DNA of 64,000 nucleotides. It comes from Streptomyces echinatus (GTDB lineage: Bacteria; Actinomycetota; Actinomycetes; Streptomycetales; Streptomycetaceae). Below, one piece after another: positions 9,210-17,013 of this stretch (positions are counted from its first letter, which is position 1; the number at the start of each line of letters is the position of its first letter). The stretch spans positions 682,001 to 746,000 of the forward strand of contig NZ_JACHJK010000002.1 of NCBI RefSeq assembly GCF_014203595.1. Reading direction: 5' to 3'. The translations under genes and the position numbers were made by a program. The notes under the pieces were generated by a model. The model searched no databases. It had not been told where the DNA came from and was given only the letters and a program-made list of their open reading frames with translations.

Positions 9210-9845
9210 TCAGCCGGTGGTTCGGTCGAGCGTGCCGGGCGGCAGACCGAGTTCCCGTTCGGCGGTCGTGATCGGCATGCGGAGGACCGCGGCCGGACGC
9301 TCGGGGGTCGCGGTGTTGGCGTGGGCGCCCAGGCCGTCGAGGACGACGAGGATCTGGACGGTGGCCGCCACCGGGTCGTCCGTGACGAACTCGCCGGTGT
9401 CCACGCCGTCCCGGACCAGGGTTTCGAGCCGGCCGCGCCACGCGGACTCCTGCAGTGCGACCCGGTCGCGGAGCACGGGCCGGTAGCGGCTGAGGTGGCG
9501 GGCGTTGATCCAGAGCCGGCTGATGACGTCGTACTCCTCCCCCGAGGTGCGGGCGAGGAACCGGGCCAGGTGCCGGGAGGGGGCGTCCTCGGGGGGCCGG
9601 GCCGGGAGGAGGCGGTCGAGTTCCCCGGTCGCGGCGCTGCCGAACGCCTCGGCGACGAGGCCCTCGGCCGAGGGGAAGTAGTGGCTGATCAGCCCGGGAC
9701 GGACGGCGAGATCCTCGGCGACCCGGCGCAGGGTGACGCACTCCAGGCCCTCGGTCAGGGCGACGGCCGCGGCGGCGTCGACGATCTCCGCCCGCCGGGC
9801 GGCGGGGTCCTTGCGGATCCGCTTGCGCTGAACGCTTGACGACAT
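9210..9845 (-). CDS. TetR-family transcriptional regulator
   Basis: Predicted DNA-binding repressor of 211 residues. The N-terminal HTH is visible in 'RRAEIVDAAAAVALTEGLE' followed by 'VTLRRVAEDLAVRPGLISHY' and the linking 'FPSAEGLV' (TetR helix 4). The C-terminal ligand domain has no recognisable signature. The ATG at 9845 is preferred because translation upstream of it runs into the divergent promoter region. It reads away from the NCS1 permease, and the intergenic stretch contains paired CCAATAAGC repeats that are good operator candidates. The amidohydrolase gene follows on the same strand, so the regulator probably controls both directions. Confidence 0.88.
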   Translation of the reverse strand: MSSSVQRKRIRKDPAARRAEIVDAAAAVALTEGLECVTLRRVAEDLAVRPGLISHYFPSAEGLVAEAFGSAATGELDRLLPARPPEDAPSRHLARFLARTSGEEYDVISRLWINARHLSRYRPVLRDRVALQESAWRGRLETLVRDGVDTGEFVTDDPVAATVQILVVLDGLGAHANTATPERPAAVLRMPITTAERELGLPPGTLDRTTG

Positions 9846-9868
9846 GACGGCGATGCTATTGAGTGTGC

Positions 9869-9908
9869 GACCAATAAGCAACTGGTCACGTGCCCAATAA
9901 GCGACCAG
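9869..9908. promoter_or_regulatory. Putative TetR operator between regulator and NCS1 permease
   Basis: GACCA-N9-TGGTC (9869-9887) is a 5 bp dyad, and CCAATAAGCAACTGG (9871-9885) is repeated directly as CCAATAAGCGACCAG at 9894-9908, exactly 23 bp apart. The block is conspicuously AT-richer than the surrounding DNA and sits between the divergent starts at 9845 and 9937. It is inferred to bind the TetR protein encoded alongside. Confidence 0.5.
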
Positions 9909-9936
9909 GCCGATCCCACCGCTTCCGGAGGGCCCC

Positions 9937-11385
9937 ATGGCGTCCACGCTCCCCGACCCGCACCCCGGCGCACGCCCCAGGGCCGTCGACGGCGTCGCCA
10001 ACGCCTCCGGGGACCCAGAACGCGTAGGCATCGAGGCGCACGGAATCGACCACATCCCGGACTCCGAACGCCGGGGCCGGCCACGAGAGCTGTTCTCCGT
10101 GTGGGCCGCCGCGAACGTCAACTACCTGAGCCTGCTGGTGGGCGGTTCGCTGGTGCTGATGGGCCTGAGCCTGTGGCAGGCGCTGGCGGTGATCGTCGTC
10201 GGCAATCTGTTCTGGCTGCTCACGGGTCTGCTGGCGATCCCGGGTCCGGCGGCGGGCGCGCCGAGCGAGGTCGTCACCCGGGCGCTGTACGGGGTGCGCG
10301 GGAACCGGGTGAACAACGCGGTGACCGGCTGGCTCGTCTCCGTGTGCTACTTCGCGCTCAACCTGGCCGCCGCGGCGACCGCGGCCTTCTCCCTGGTGGG
10401 CCGGGCCGGACTGCCGGTGAACACCGGGACGAAGGCGGCCGTCGTGGTGCTCATCGCCGCCGTCACGCTCGCCATCAGCGTCTACGGCCATGCCGCGATC
10501 GTCCGGCTCTACGTGCCGATCACCCTCGCCCTGACCGCGGTGTTCGCCGTGGTCGGCGTCGCGGTGCTGCGGCACACCGACACCGGCTACGTCCCCGGGC
10601 GGCCGCTGACCGGGACCGCCCTGTGGGCGACCCTGCTGGCCGGTGTCGCCCTCATCGCCTCGGGTCCGCTCTCCTACACCACCAGCGCCGACTTCTCCCG
10701 CTATCTGCCCCGCACGACGCCCCCGAGGGCGGTGGCCGGCTGGACGGCGCTCGGCGGCTTCGTGCCCGGGATCCTGGTGTGCGGCCTCGGCGCGTGCGCC
10801 GCGACCGCCGTCGACATGAGCGACCCGGAGTCCTCGCTCCAGCAGCTGCTGCCCGGCTGGTTCCGCCCGGTCTTCCTGCTGGCGCTGGTGCTCGGCACCG
10901 TCGCGCTGAACGCGCTGACGGCCTACAGCGCCGGCCTCGCCCTCCAGGCCGTCGGCCTGCGCATCCGCCGCTCGCGCAGCGTCCTCGTCGACGGCGCCGT
11001 GTCCGTCTCCCTCACCCTCTACGCGCTGCTCGTCTCCGACTTCTTCGACACCGTCGGCGACGTGCTCCAGCTGACCGTGCTCCTGCTCGGCCCCAGTACG
11101 GCCGTCTACGCCACGGACATCCTGCTGCGCCGCAACCGCTACGACGGCCCCGCCCTCACCGACGAGACCCCCGCCGGGCCCTTCTGGTACACCGGCGGCG
11201 TCAACCGGTCCGGGGCGCTCGCCCTCGGCGCGGGTGTGACGGCCTCGGCCCTGTGCGTCGACAGCGTCTACACCGGCCCCGTGGCCGCCGCCCTGGGCGG
11301 CGTCGACCTGGCCCTGCCCGCCGGGCTGGCGGTGGCCTCGGGCGTGTACGCCGTGCTGACGTGGCGCACCCGCGCCACCGGCTGA
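9937..11385 (+). CDS. NCS1-family purine-cytosine permease (CodB-like)
   Basis: Cation-coupled transporter of nucleobases or related heterocycles (NCS1 family, also allantoin, hydantoin and thiamine transporters). The 482-residue protein has a hydrophilic N-terminus with 'VGIEAHGIDHIPDSERRGRP', which is the typical NCS1 lead-in, then about 12 transmembrane segments; 'ANVNYLSLLVGGSLVLMGLS' is the helix-1 motif of the family and 'SYTTSADFSRYLP' lies near residue 250. The ATG follows GGAGGG. It is transcribed away from the TetR gene. The linked amidohydrolase suggests the cargo may be a ring or amide compound hydrolysed inside the cell, but this is not shown. Confidence 0.88.
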   Translation: MASTLPDPHPGARPRAVDGVANASGDPERVGIEAHGIDHIPDSERRGRPRELFSVWAAANVNYLSLLVGGSLVLMGLSLWQALAVIVVGNLFWLLTGLLAIPGPAAGAPSEVVTRALYGVRGNRVNNAVTGWLVSVCYFALNLAAAATAAFSLVGRAGLPVNTGTKAAVVVLIAAVTLAISVYGHAAIVRLYVPITLALTAVFAVVGVAVLRHTDTGYVPGRPLTGTALWATLLAGVALIASGPLSYTTSADFSRYLPRTTPPRAVAGWTALGGFVPGILVCGLGACAATAVDMSDPESSLQQLLPGWFRPVFLLALVLGTVALNALTAYSAGLALQAVGLRIRRSRSVLVDGAVSVSLTLYALLVSDFFDTVGDVLQLTVLLLGPSTAVYATDILLRRNRYDGPALTDETPAGPFWYTGGVNRSGALALGAGVTASALCVDSVYTGPVAAALGGVDLALPAGLAVASGVYAVLTWRTRATG

Positions 11386-11471
11386 GCCCGCTCACACCCC
11401 GCCCGGTGGCGGTGAGGGCGGTGGATCGCGTCCAGCGCGCCCACAGCCGCGCGGAGGTACTCCGGTCCGTC

Positions 11472-11555
11472 GGACTCCGGGCTTCGGGCTTCGGACTCCG
11501 GGCTCCGGGCTCCGGGCTCCGGGCTCCGGGCTCCGGGCTCCGGGCTCCGGGCTCC
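11472..11555. repeat. Heptamer minisatellite (GGGCTCC)n
   Basis: Twelve uninterrupted 7 bp units: GGACTCC, GGGCTTC twice, GGACTCC, then eight perfect GGGCTCC copies (11500-11555). As 7 is not a multiple of 3, each frame reads through it as a 21 bp periodic peptide. It is the upstream boundary of a gene remnant with a glyoxalase-type C-terminus, so expansion or slippage here may have accompanied the decay of that gene. Confidence 0.95.
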
Positions 11556-11582
11556 GGCTACTCTGACTGCTCGTCCGCCGCA

Positions 11583-11714
11583 GCCGACGACCCGCCGACC
11601 GACGAGGAGTGGGGCGTACGGCGGTTCTTCGTCCGGGATCCGGACGGCCGGGTGGTCAACGTGCTGAGCCACCGCCGAACGCCGCCTTCTGGACGTGCTC
11701 CTGACCATCCGTGA
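11583..11714 (+). pseudogene. Remnant of a VOC/glyoxalase-family gene (C-terminus only)
   Basis: In frame from 11583 the translation reads ADDPPTDEEWGVRRFFVRDP then DGRVVNVLSHR and a tail ending at TGA 11714. The sequence W-G-x-R-x-F-x-V-x-DPDG-x-x-(I/V)-N-(V/I) is the hallmark last strand of vicinal-oxygen-chelate (glyoxalase/bleomycin-resistance fold) proteins. Nothing resembling the first 80-90 residues of such a domain is found upstream: the DNA there is the heptamer repeat and then the permease 3' end. No start or ribosome site is associated. It is therefore best read as a truncated, non-functional fragment. Confidence 0.7.
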
Positions 11715-11755
11715 GACTGGAGCGAACCCGAGCCCCGGCCGTCCAGGAGGGTGAC

Positions 11756-12115
11756 ATGGACGAGGAGACCCCGCGCGTCGAACTCACCCCGCGGGCCGCG
11801 GAGCTGCTGTGCCGCCTGCGCACGGAGCACGGCCCGCTGATGTTCCACCAGTCCGGCGGCTGCTGTGACGGCAGCGCCCCCATGTGCTACCCCGACGGCG
11901 AGTTCCGCACCGGCGGCTCGGACGTGCTGCTGGCGGAGCTGGCCGTGGAGGGCGTACCGGAACCGGTCACGTTCTGGATGTCGCGGAGCCAGTACGAGGC
12001 GTGGAGCCACACCCGGCTGATCGTGGACGTCGTACCGGGACGGGGCAGCGGCTTCTCCCTGGAGGCACCCGAGGGGGTGCGTTTTCTCACCCGTTCTCGC
12101 GTCGTAGACGCCTAG
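11756..12115 (+). CDS. DUF779 family protein
   Basis: Small cytosolic protein (119 residues) of DUF779, whose members are usually encoded immediately beside acetaldehyde dehydrogenase genes in actinobacteria and proteobacteria; molecular role unknown. The core features are 'LMFHQSGGCCDGSAPMCYP' around residues 33-51, with a CC pair and another Cys that could bind a metal, and a C-terminal 'RLIVDVVPGRGSGFSLEAPE'. The ATG at 11756 follows CCAGGAGGG. Here it stands alone, about 5.2 kb downstream of the ExaC-type aldehyde dehydrogenase, with the DedA, amidohydrolase and permease genes between them. That separation is unusual. Confidence 0.85.
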   Translation: MDEETPRVELTPRAAELLCRLRTEHGPLMFHQSGGCCDGSAPMCYPDGEFRTGGSDVLLAELAVEGVPEPVTFWMSRSQYEAWSHTRLIVDVVPGRGSGFSLEAPEGVRFLTRSRVVDA

Positions 12116-12189
12116 TCGGCCCGCCGGCCCACTGAGTCTGGTGCACTGCCCCTGCTGACGGGACAGTTGACGAGACATCAGGGGACACG

Positions 12190-13428
12190 GTGACCAGACG
12201 CAGCAGGCGTTCGGCGGCGGGCAGAGCGGTTCTCACGGTTGTCACGGCGTTCGGTGTGCTGTCCGGTGCGGCCCTCGCGGGTGCCGCACCGGCCGGCGCG
12301 GCACCTGCGGGCAAGCGGATCGCGCCGGGCGTCGCCTACCGGCAGTTCGACATCGACGCGGCGGCAGGGACGGCCCACGCCCACCTGCTCACGGTGGACC
12401 TGGCCGATCCGCACGTCCGCGTCGACCTGCTCCACCCGGGCGCGGTGGCGGCCCGGGCGACCGTCTCCCGGCTGGCGGACTCGGCCGGAGCGGTCGCGGG
12501 GGTGAACGGTGACTTCTTCAACATCAGCGAGACGCAGCATCCGGGTGTCGAGGCCACCGGCGCGGCCGTCGGACCGGCCATGGCGGCCGGGCAGGTACTC
12601 AAGGCCGCGGTGCCCACGGGCCAGCGGTTCGGCCCCACGCTGCCCCCGGGCACGAACACCCTGGACGTGTTCGGCGTGGGCACCGACCGGCGGGCCCGGC
12701 TGGACCGGCTCTCCCTCGACGGCTCGGTCGGCACGCCGGACGGACGGCTGCCGCTCAAGGGGCTCAACCAGTACGCGCTCCCGGTGAACTCGGTCGGTGC
12801 CTTCACCTCGCGCTGGGGCACCGCTTCCCGGGTGCGTGCCGTCTGCGGCACCGACACCCAGCGGTCGGCCCCGTGCAGCGACGACACCTACGAGGTGAAG
12901 GTGCGCGGCGGCCGGGTGGTGTCCGCCGCCGACGCCCCGGGCAGCGGCACGATCCCGGCCGACACCACGGTCCTGGTGGGCCGCGAGGACGGCGCGCAGC
13001 ACCTGCGCAAGCTGTCGGCCGGCGACCCGGTGGACGTCACGCACACCCTGGTCGCCGCCTCGTCGGGGGTGCCGTACACGTTCGCGATCGGCGGCTTCCC
13101 GGTGCTGCGCGGCGGCACGCCGCCGGCCGGCCTGGACGACGTCACCTCGGCCGTGCGCACGGTCGTGGGCGTCAAGGACGACGGCCGCAAGCTGCTGCTG
13201 CTGGCGCTGGACGGCGCCTCCGACTACCGGTCCGGCCTCACTGTCGCGGAGGAGGCGGACACCATGCGGTCGCTCGGTGCCACCGACGCCTTCAACCTCG
13301 ACGGCGGCGGCTCGACGGAGATGGTCACCCGCGGCACGGACGACACCGCCGTGACGGTGCGCAACCACCCCAGCGGCGGCGCCGAGCGCCCCGTGCCCAA
13401 CGGCATCGGGGTCTTCTCGGCGGGGTGA
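12190..13428 (+). CDS. Secreted phosphodiester glycosidase family protein
   Basis: Exported protein of the NAGPA-like phosphodiester glycosidase domain family (also named DUF2233). The start is GTG 12190. Residues 1-42 form a signal peptide: TRRSRRSAAGR, hydrophobic core, and cleavage around 'AGAAPAGKR'. The mature domain has 'AVAGVNGDFFNI' near residue 105 and, near the C-terminus, 'DAFNLDGGGSTEMVTRG', the two most conserved motifs of the family. It probably acts on an exopolysaccharide or a wall phosphodiester; the substrate is unknown. Total length is 412 residues. It stands alone and converges on a small membrane-protein gene with a 12 bp gap. Confidence 0.85.
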   Translation: MTRRSRRSAAGRAVLTVVTAFGVLSGAALAGAAPAGAAPAGKRIAPGVAYRQFDIDAAAGTAHAHLLTVDLADPHVRVDLLHPGAVAARATVSRLADSAGAVAGVNGDFFNISETQHPGVEATGAAVGPAMAAGQVLKAAVPTGQRFGPTLPPGTNTLDVFGVGTDRRARLDRLSLDGSVGTPDGRLPLKGLNQYALPVNSVGAFTSRWGTASRVRAVCGTDTQRSAPCSDDTYEVKVRGGRVVSAADAPGSGTIPADTTVLVGREDGAQHLRKLSAGDPVDVTHTLVAASSGVPYTFAIGGFPVLRGGTPPAGLDDVTSAVRTVVGVKDDGRKLLLLALDGASDYRSGLTVAEEADTMRSLGATDAFNLDGGGSTEMVTRGTDDTAVTVRNHPSGGAERPVPNGIGVFSAG

Positions 13429-13440
13429 GTGCCGGCTGCG

Positions 13441-13635
13441 TCAGGGCCGCAGGCTGCTGACCAGGTCGGCGGTCGCGTTGAGCCCGCTCTGGATGGTGGG
13501 CGCCATGCTCGTGCAGGCCAGATAGAAGCCGAGGATCGTGCAGACCAGGGCATGGGAGATCTTCAGCGAGCAGTTGCGAACGAAGATCACTGCAAGGACC
13601 AGAAGCAGCAGCACCACAGAGATGGAAATGGCCAT
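13441..13635 (-). CDS. Small conserved membrane protein
   Basis: A 64-residue protein consisting of an N-terminal transmembrane helix ('ISVVLLLLVLAVIFV'), a short basic/polar linker ('RNCSLKISHALVC'), a second hydrophobic segment ('TILGFYLACTSMA') and a polar C-terminal 'TIQSGLNATADLVSSLRP'. The start at 13635 is chosen because GGAGGAGG lies 7 bases upstream; a longer reading from 13680 would add a basic segment without a ribosome site. I recall similar small proteins in many streptomycetes but know no function. Cysteines in the second helix and linker are notable for such a short protein. Confidence 0.75.
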   Translation of the reverse strand: MAISISVVLLLLVLAVIFVRNCSLKISHALVCTILGFYLACTSMAPTIQSGLNATADLVSSLRP

Positions 13636-13737
13636 CGGGAACCTCCTCCGCCACGCCCCATGTGCGGCGTTCGGCCGCAAGTGTGGCGTAGCGGAGGGTT
13701 CGTCCGGGCGACTGACATGTCCTCCGATCGTGTGGTC

Positions 13738-14601
13738 TTACACGGAGGGCCGGGCGTCCAGAAAGGCCTCCAGGCCTGCGAGATCGTCGGTGTTGAGGTA
13801 ATCGACCCCGGCGGCGAGCAGCTCCGTCCACAGTGCGTCCCGGGCCGGGCCCGCGGTGTCGGGGGTGGCCCAGAACCGGATCCGCTGCCGGCGCGCGTGC
13901 GCGGCGCCGGTGATGCCGCGCAGCTTCTGCCGCTCGGCGTCGGGGAAGGCACCCTCGCCCGCCCAGGTGAAGTTCTGCGTCCAGTTGTCGCTGATGAGCG
14001 GGATGAGGGAGGCCGGGGCCGAGGTGCCGAGGTCACTGAGCCGGCCGTCGTAGAAGGCGCGGCGCTCGGTCTGTGCCTCCATGGGGGTGCGGGCCGCCCG
14101 GTCGCCGGAGACGACCACGGTGACCGGGCCGGGGTGGACGCGGCCGTGCGCGTACCGGGTGAAGAGGTGCGGGTGGCGGCGCAGCCGGCGGTCGAGTTCG
14201 AGGTAGGCCGAGGAGCCTTCGGTCTTGATGTCGACGAGGAGCTGCAGCGCCCGGCGCCGGCCTCGGTAGACCGATCCGTGGTGGGCCTTGACGAGGGCGG
14301 CGAGCGGTTCGAGGTAGAGGGATTCGAGGGTGCGGGACGGGTCCAGTTCGGAGGCGTCGTGGCCGATGAGGAGCTGGCCGCCGACGAGGAAGATGTCGGC
14401 TTCGACGCTGCCGAAGCGGTGGTCGAGGGCGTCGAACAGGGGCCGCGGGTGCTCGTAGTCGTTGTGGGCGTGGGCGGGCCACAGCGGGCCCGGGCGGCGC
14501 TCTCGTTCCGCGGCCGGCGCCTGGCCGGCGGGGAGGACGAGCGTGCCCGTGAGGGCGGCGCCGAGGGTGGTGAGGGCTCTGCGACGGGTGGTGAGGGCCA
14601 T
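13738..14601 (-). CDS. Exported GDPD/PI-PLC-like phosphodiesterase
   Basis: Predicted secreted phosphodiesterase of the PI-PLC/glycerophosphodiester phosphodiesterase TIM-barrel superfamily. From the ATG at 14601 (GGGAGG upstream) it has 287 residues. Residues 4-8 TTRRRAL plus a hydrophobic stretch and 'APAAE' form a Tat-type signal. The mature start 'WPAHAHNDYEHPRPLFDAL' carries the catalytic His pair, 'VEADIFLVGGQLLIGHD' the acidic metal site, 'LQLLVDIKTEGS' the next barrel strand, and 'GVDYLNTDDLAGL' the terminal strand. The family typically hydrolyses glycerophosphodiesters or phosphoinositides; the substrate is unknown. It stands alone between a convergent small gene downstream and a terminator upstream. 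Confidence 0.8.
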   Translation of the reverse strand: MALTTRRRALTTLGAALTGTLVLPAGQAPAAERERRPGPLWPAHAHNDYEHPRPLFDALDHRFGSVEADIFLVGGQLLIGHDASELDPSRTLESLYLEPLAALVKAHHGSVYRGRRRALQLLVDIKTEGSSAYLELDRRLRRHPHLFTRYAHGRVHPGPVTVVVSGDRAARTPMEAQTERRAFYDGRLSDLGTSAPASLIPLISDNWTQNFTWAGEGAFPDAERQKLRGITGAAHARRQRIRFWATPDTAGPARDALWTELLAAGVDYLNTDDLAGLEAFLDARPSV

Positions 14602-14722
14602 GCGCTGCCTCCCTGAGGGTGCCGGACGGGACCGGGGAGAGTATGCGTGCCCTGGGCACCCAAGGTCTGCTGCTGTGCGGGGAGTTGGCGCTCCGTTCAC
14701 CTCGGCGGCGCGCGCACGCGAA

Positions 14723-14750
14723 GAAGCCCGCCCCGGGCGGGGCGGGCTTC
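14723..14750 (-). terminator. Rho-independent-type hairpin after the acyl-CoA dehydrogenase operon
   Basis: GAAGCCCGCCCC-GGGC-GGGGCGGGCTTC is a perfect 12 bp stem with a 4-base loop, 12 bp beyond the stop codon of the last gene of the minus-strand operon. Like many streptomycete terminators it lacks a long U tract. Confidence 0.85.
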
Positions 14751-14761
14751 ACCGGGCTTGG

Positions 14762-15835
14762 TCAGGGTGCCTGGAGGTCGACCAGTCCGGCCAGCGCCGA
14801 GCGATGCGCGCCGGCCGTGCCGTAGGCGATCGAGTCGGCCTTGGCCCGCTTCAGATACAGGTGGACCGGGTGTTCCCAGGTCATCCCGATGCCACCGTGC
14901 AGCTGCAGCGCCTCCTCGGTGGCGTGGACGGCGACGGGGGCGGCGTAGGCCTGGGTGACGGCCACGGTGATGTCGGTGTCCTCGCCGGAGGCCAGCGCGT
15001 CCGCGGCGGCGCGGGCGGCGGCCCGGAGGCTGACGACCTCCAGCCACAGCTGGGCGAGCCGGTGCTTGAGCGCCTGGAAGCCGCCGACCGGCCGGTTGAA
15101 CTGCTTGCGCTCCTTCAGGTAGCGGACCGTCTCGGTCAGCGCCCAGTCGGCCACGCCGAGTTGCTCCGAGGCGAGCAGACCGGCGGCGGCACGCAGGGCA
15201 CGTCGTACGGCGGGTCCGGCGTCGCCGAGACGGCGGCCGGGCGCGCCGGCGAGGGTGACGGTGGCGAGCGGGCGGGTGAGGTCCAGGGAGGGCTGCGGGG
15301 TGACCGCGACGGTGTCCGCGGTGACGGCGTACAGGGCGCCGTCGTCGGCCGGGACGAGCAGCACGTCCGCGGCGGCCGCGTCCGCGATGCCGGTCAACTC
15401 GCCGTGCAGGCTTCCGTTTTCGACGCGTACGGTGGCGAACGCGGCGTCCGGGGCCGAGTGCAGTCCGACCGCGAGGGCGCCGATGGTCCGCCCCGAGGCC
15501 AGCCGGCCGAGCAGTTCCCCGTCGCCGCAGGCGAGCAGGGCCTCCGTGGCCACGACGGCGCTGGTGAGGTACGGCACGGGAGCGACCGCCCGCCCCAACT
15601 CCTCCAGTACGACGGCGGCTTCGCGGGCGGAGGCGCCCTGACCGCCCCGCTCCTCGGGCACCAGCAGTCCGGCCAGGCCCATGCCCTCGGCGAGCAGCTT
15701 CCACAGGGCGAGGTCGTGCGGGGCGCCGGACTCGGCGCGGGTGATCACGTCGGCCGGGGCGCAGTGGTCCGTGAGCAGGTCGCGGACGGCGGCCCGCAGC
15801 GCCTCTTCCTCCTCGGAGTACAGCAGATCCGTCAT
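14762..15835 (-). CDS. Acyl-CoA dehydrogenase (small-subunit-like)
   Basis: FAD-dependent acyl-CoA dehydrogenase family protein, 357 residues, last gene of a three-gene operon. The N-terminal helical domain ('YSEEEEALRAAVRDLLTDH') is short, the middle beta domain is weakly conserved, and the C-terminal domain has 'YLKERKQFNRPVGGFQALKH' near residue 250 and 'ALQLHGGIGMTWEHPVHLYL' near 320, the usual FAD-contacting motif. No Glu equivalent to the catalytic base in short-chain enzymes is evident at the standard place, so this protein may be the non-catalytic partner of the adjacent dehydrogenase, as in FadE heterotetramers of steroid or branched-acyl catabolism. Its ATG overlaps the upstream stop by 4 bases (ATGA), implying coupled translation. 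Confidence 0.88.
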   Translation of the reverse strand: MTDLLYSEEEEALRAAVRDLLTDHCAPADVITRAESGAPHDLALWKLLAEGMGLAGLLVPEERGGQGASAREAAVVLEELGRAVAPVPYLTSAVVATEALLACGDGELLGRLASGRTIGALAVGLHSAPDAAFATVRVENGSLHGELTGIADAAAADVLLVPADDGALYAVTADTVAVTPQPSLDLTRPLATVTLAGAPGRRLGDAGPAVRRALRAAAGLLASEQLGVADWALTETVRYLKERKQFNRPVGGFQALKHRLAQLWLEVVSLRAAARAAADALASGEDTDITVAVTQAYAAPVAVHATEEALQLHGGIGMTWEHPVHLYLKRAKADSIAYGTAGAHRSALAGLVDLQAP

Positions 15836-17013
15836 CGGGCCAGGTCCTTCCAGGCGACGTCCTTGTCGGTGCGCGGCTCGGCCGGCAGGCCGAGGACACG
15901 CTCGGCGACGATGTTCAGCAGCACCTCGCTGGTACCGCCCTCGATGCTGTTGCCCTTGGAGCGCAGATAGCGGTAGCCGGCGTCCCGGCCGGTGAAGTCG
16001 ACGAGTTCGGGGCGGCGCATGGTCCAGTCGTCGTACAACAGGCCCTCCTCCCCGCGGAGTTCGACCTCCAGGCCGCTGATCTCCTGGTTGAGGCGGGCGA
16101 AGGCCAGCTTCATGCCGGCGCCCTCGGGGCCGGGCTGGCCGACGGTGAGCTGCTGGCGCAGGCGTTCGCCGGTGAACCGGGCGACCTCGGCCTCGACCCA
16201 CAGTCCGAGCAGGCGCTGGTGCAGATCAGGGGTGCGCAGCTCCGGGCGCTCGCGCCAGGTCCGGGAGACCGGGCCGATCATGCCGCCCTCGCGGGGCAGC
16301 CGCATGCCGCCGATGGCGACGCGTTCGTTGTTGAGCGTGGTCTGCGCGACCCGCCAGCCGTCGCCGACCTCGCCGAGGCGGTGGGCGTCGGGGATGCGGA
16401 CGCCGGTGAGGAAGACCTCGTTGAACTCGGCCTCGCCGGTGATCTGGCGCAGCGGCCGGACCTCGACGCCCGGGTCGGTCATGTCGCAGACGAAGTAGGT
16501 GATGCCCTGGTGCTTGGGCACGTCCGGGTCGGTGCGGGCGATGAGGATGGCCCAGCGGGCGACGTGGGCGCTGGACGTCCACACCTTCTGCCCGTTGACC
16601 AGCCAGCCGTCGCCCTCCCGTACGGCGCGCGTGCCGAGCGCGGCCAGGTCGGAGCCGGCGCCGGGCTCGCTGAACAGCTGGCACCAGACCTCCTCACCCG
16701 TCCACAGGGGCCGCAGGAAGCGCCGTTTCTGTTCCTCGGTGCCGTACTTGAGGATCGTCGGCGCGGCCATGCCCAGGCCGATGCCGATGCGCCGGGGGTC
16801 GTTGTCGGGGGCTCCGGCGGCCTCCAGTTCGGCGTCCACGACGGTCTGGAGGGATCGCGGGGCGCCGAGACCGCCGAGGCCCTGCGGGTAGTGCACCCAG
16901 GCGAGGCCGGCGTCGAAACGGGCCCGGAGGAAGTCGAGCCGCTCCGTCTCGGCGGGCGGATGTGCCGCCAGCAGCTCCTGTGTGCGGCGGCGCAGTTCTC
17001 CGGCGTCGGTCAT
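15832..17013 (-). CDS. Acyl-CoA dehydrogenase (partner subunit)
   Basis: Second acyl-CoA dehydrogenase of the operon, 393 residues. It shows 'WVHYPQGLGGLGAPRSLQTV', 'CQLFSEPGAGSDLAALGTRA' (FAD/substrate loop), 'LVNGQKVWTSSAHVARW', and the C-terminal 'SKGNSIEGGTSEVLLNIVAE' where the Glu-Gly-Thr-Ser-Glu pattern holds the usual catalytic or FAD-binding residues. Pairing of two unequal acyl-CoA dehydrogenase genes with 4-base overlaps is typical of alpha2beta2 enzymes acting on unusual acyl-CoAs. The upstream oxidoreductase gene also overlaps by 4 bases, so all three are on one message. Confidence 0.9.
   Translation of the reverse strand: MTDAGELRRRTQELLAAHPPAETERLDFLRARFDAGLAWVHYPQGLGGLGAPRSLQTVVDAELEAAGAPDNDPRRIGIGLGMAAPTILKYGTEEQKRRFLRPLWTGEEVWCQLFSEPGAGSDLAALGTRAVREGDGWLVNGQKVWTSSAHVARWAILIARTDPDVPKHQGITYFVCDMTDPGVEVRPLRQITGEAEFNEVFLTGVRIPDAHRLGEVGDGWRVAQTTLNNERVAIGGMRLPREGGMIGPVSRTWRERPELRTPDLHQRLLGLWVEAEVARFTGERLRQQLTVGQPGPEGAGMKLAFARLNQEISGLEVELRGEEGLLYDDWTMRRPELVDFTGRDAGYRYLRSKGNSIEGGTSEVLLNIVAERVLGLPAEPRTDKDVAWKDLAR

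Noticed and set aside
7545..9839. Plus-strand open frame of more than 700 codons over the amidohydrolase and TetR genes
   Set aside because: The minus-strand proteins have clear motifs; this frame has only Gly/Val/Arg-rich repeats.
11472..11555. CRISPR-like array
   Set aside because: The repeats are contiguous 7-mers without unique spacers and no cas gene is near.
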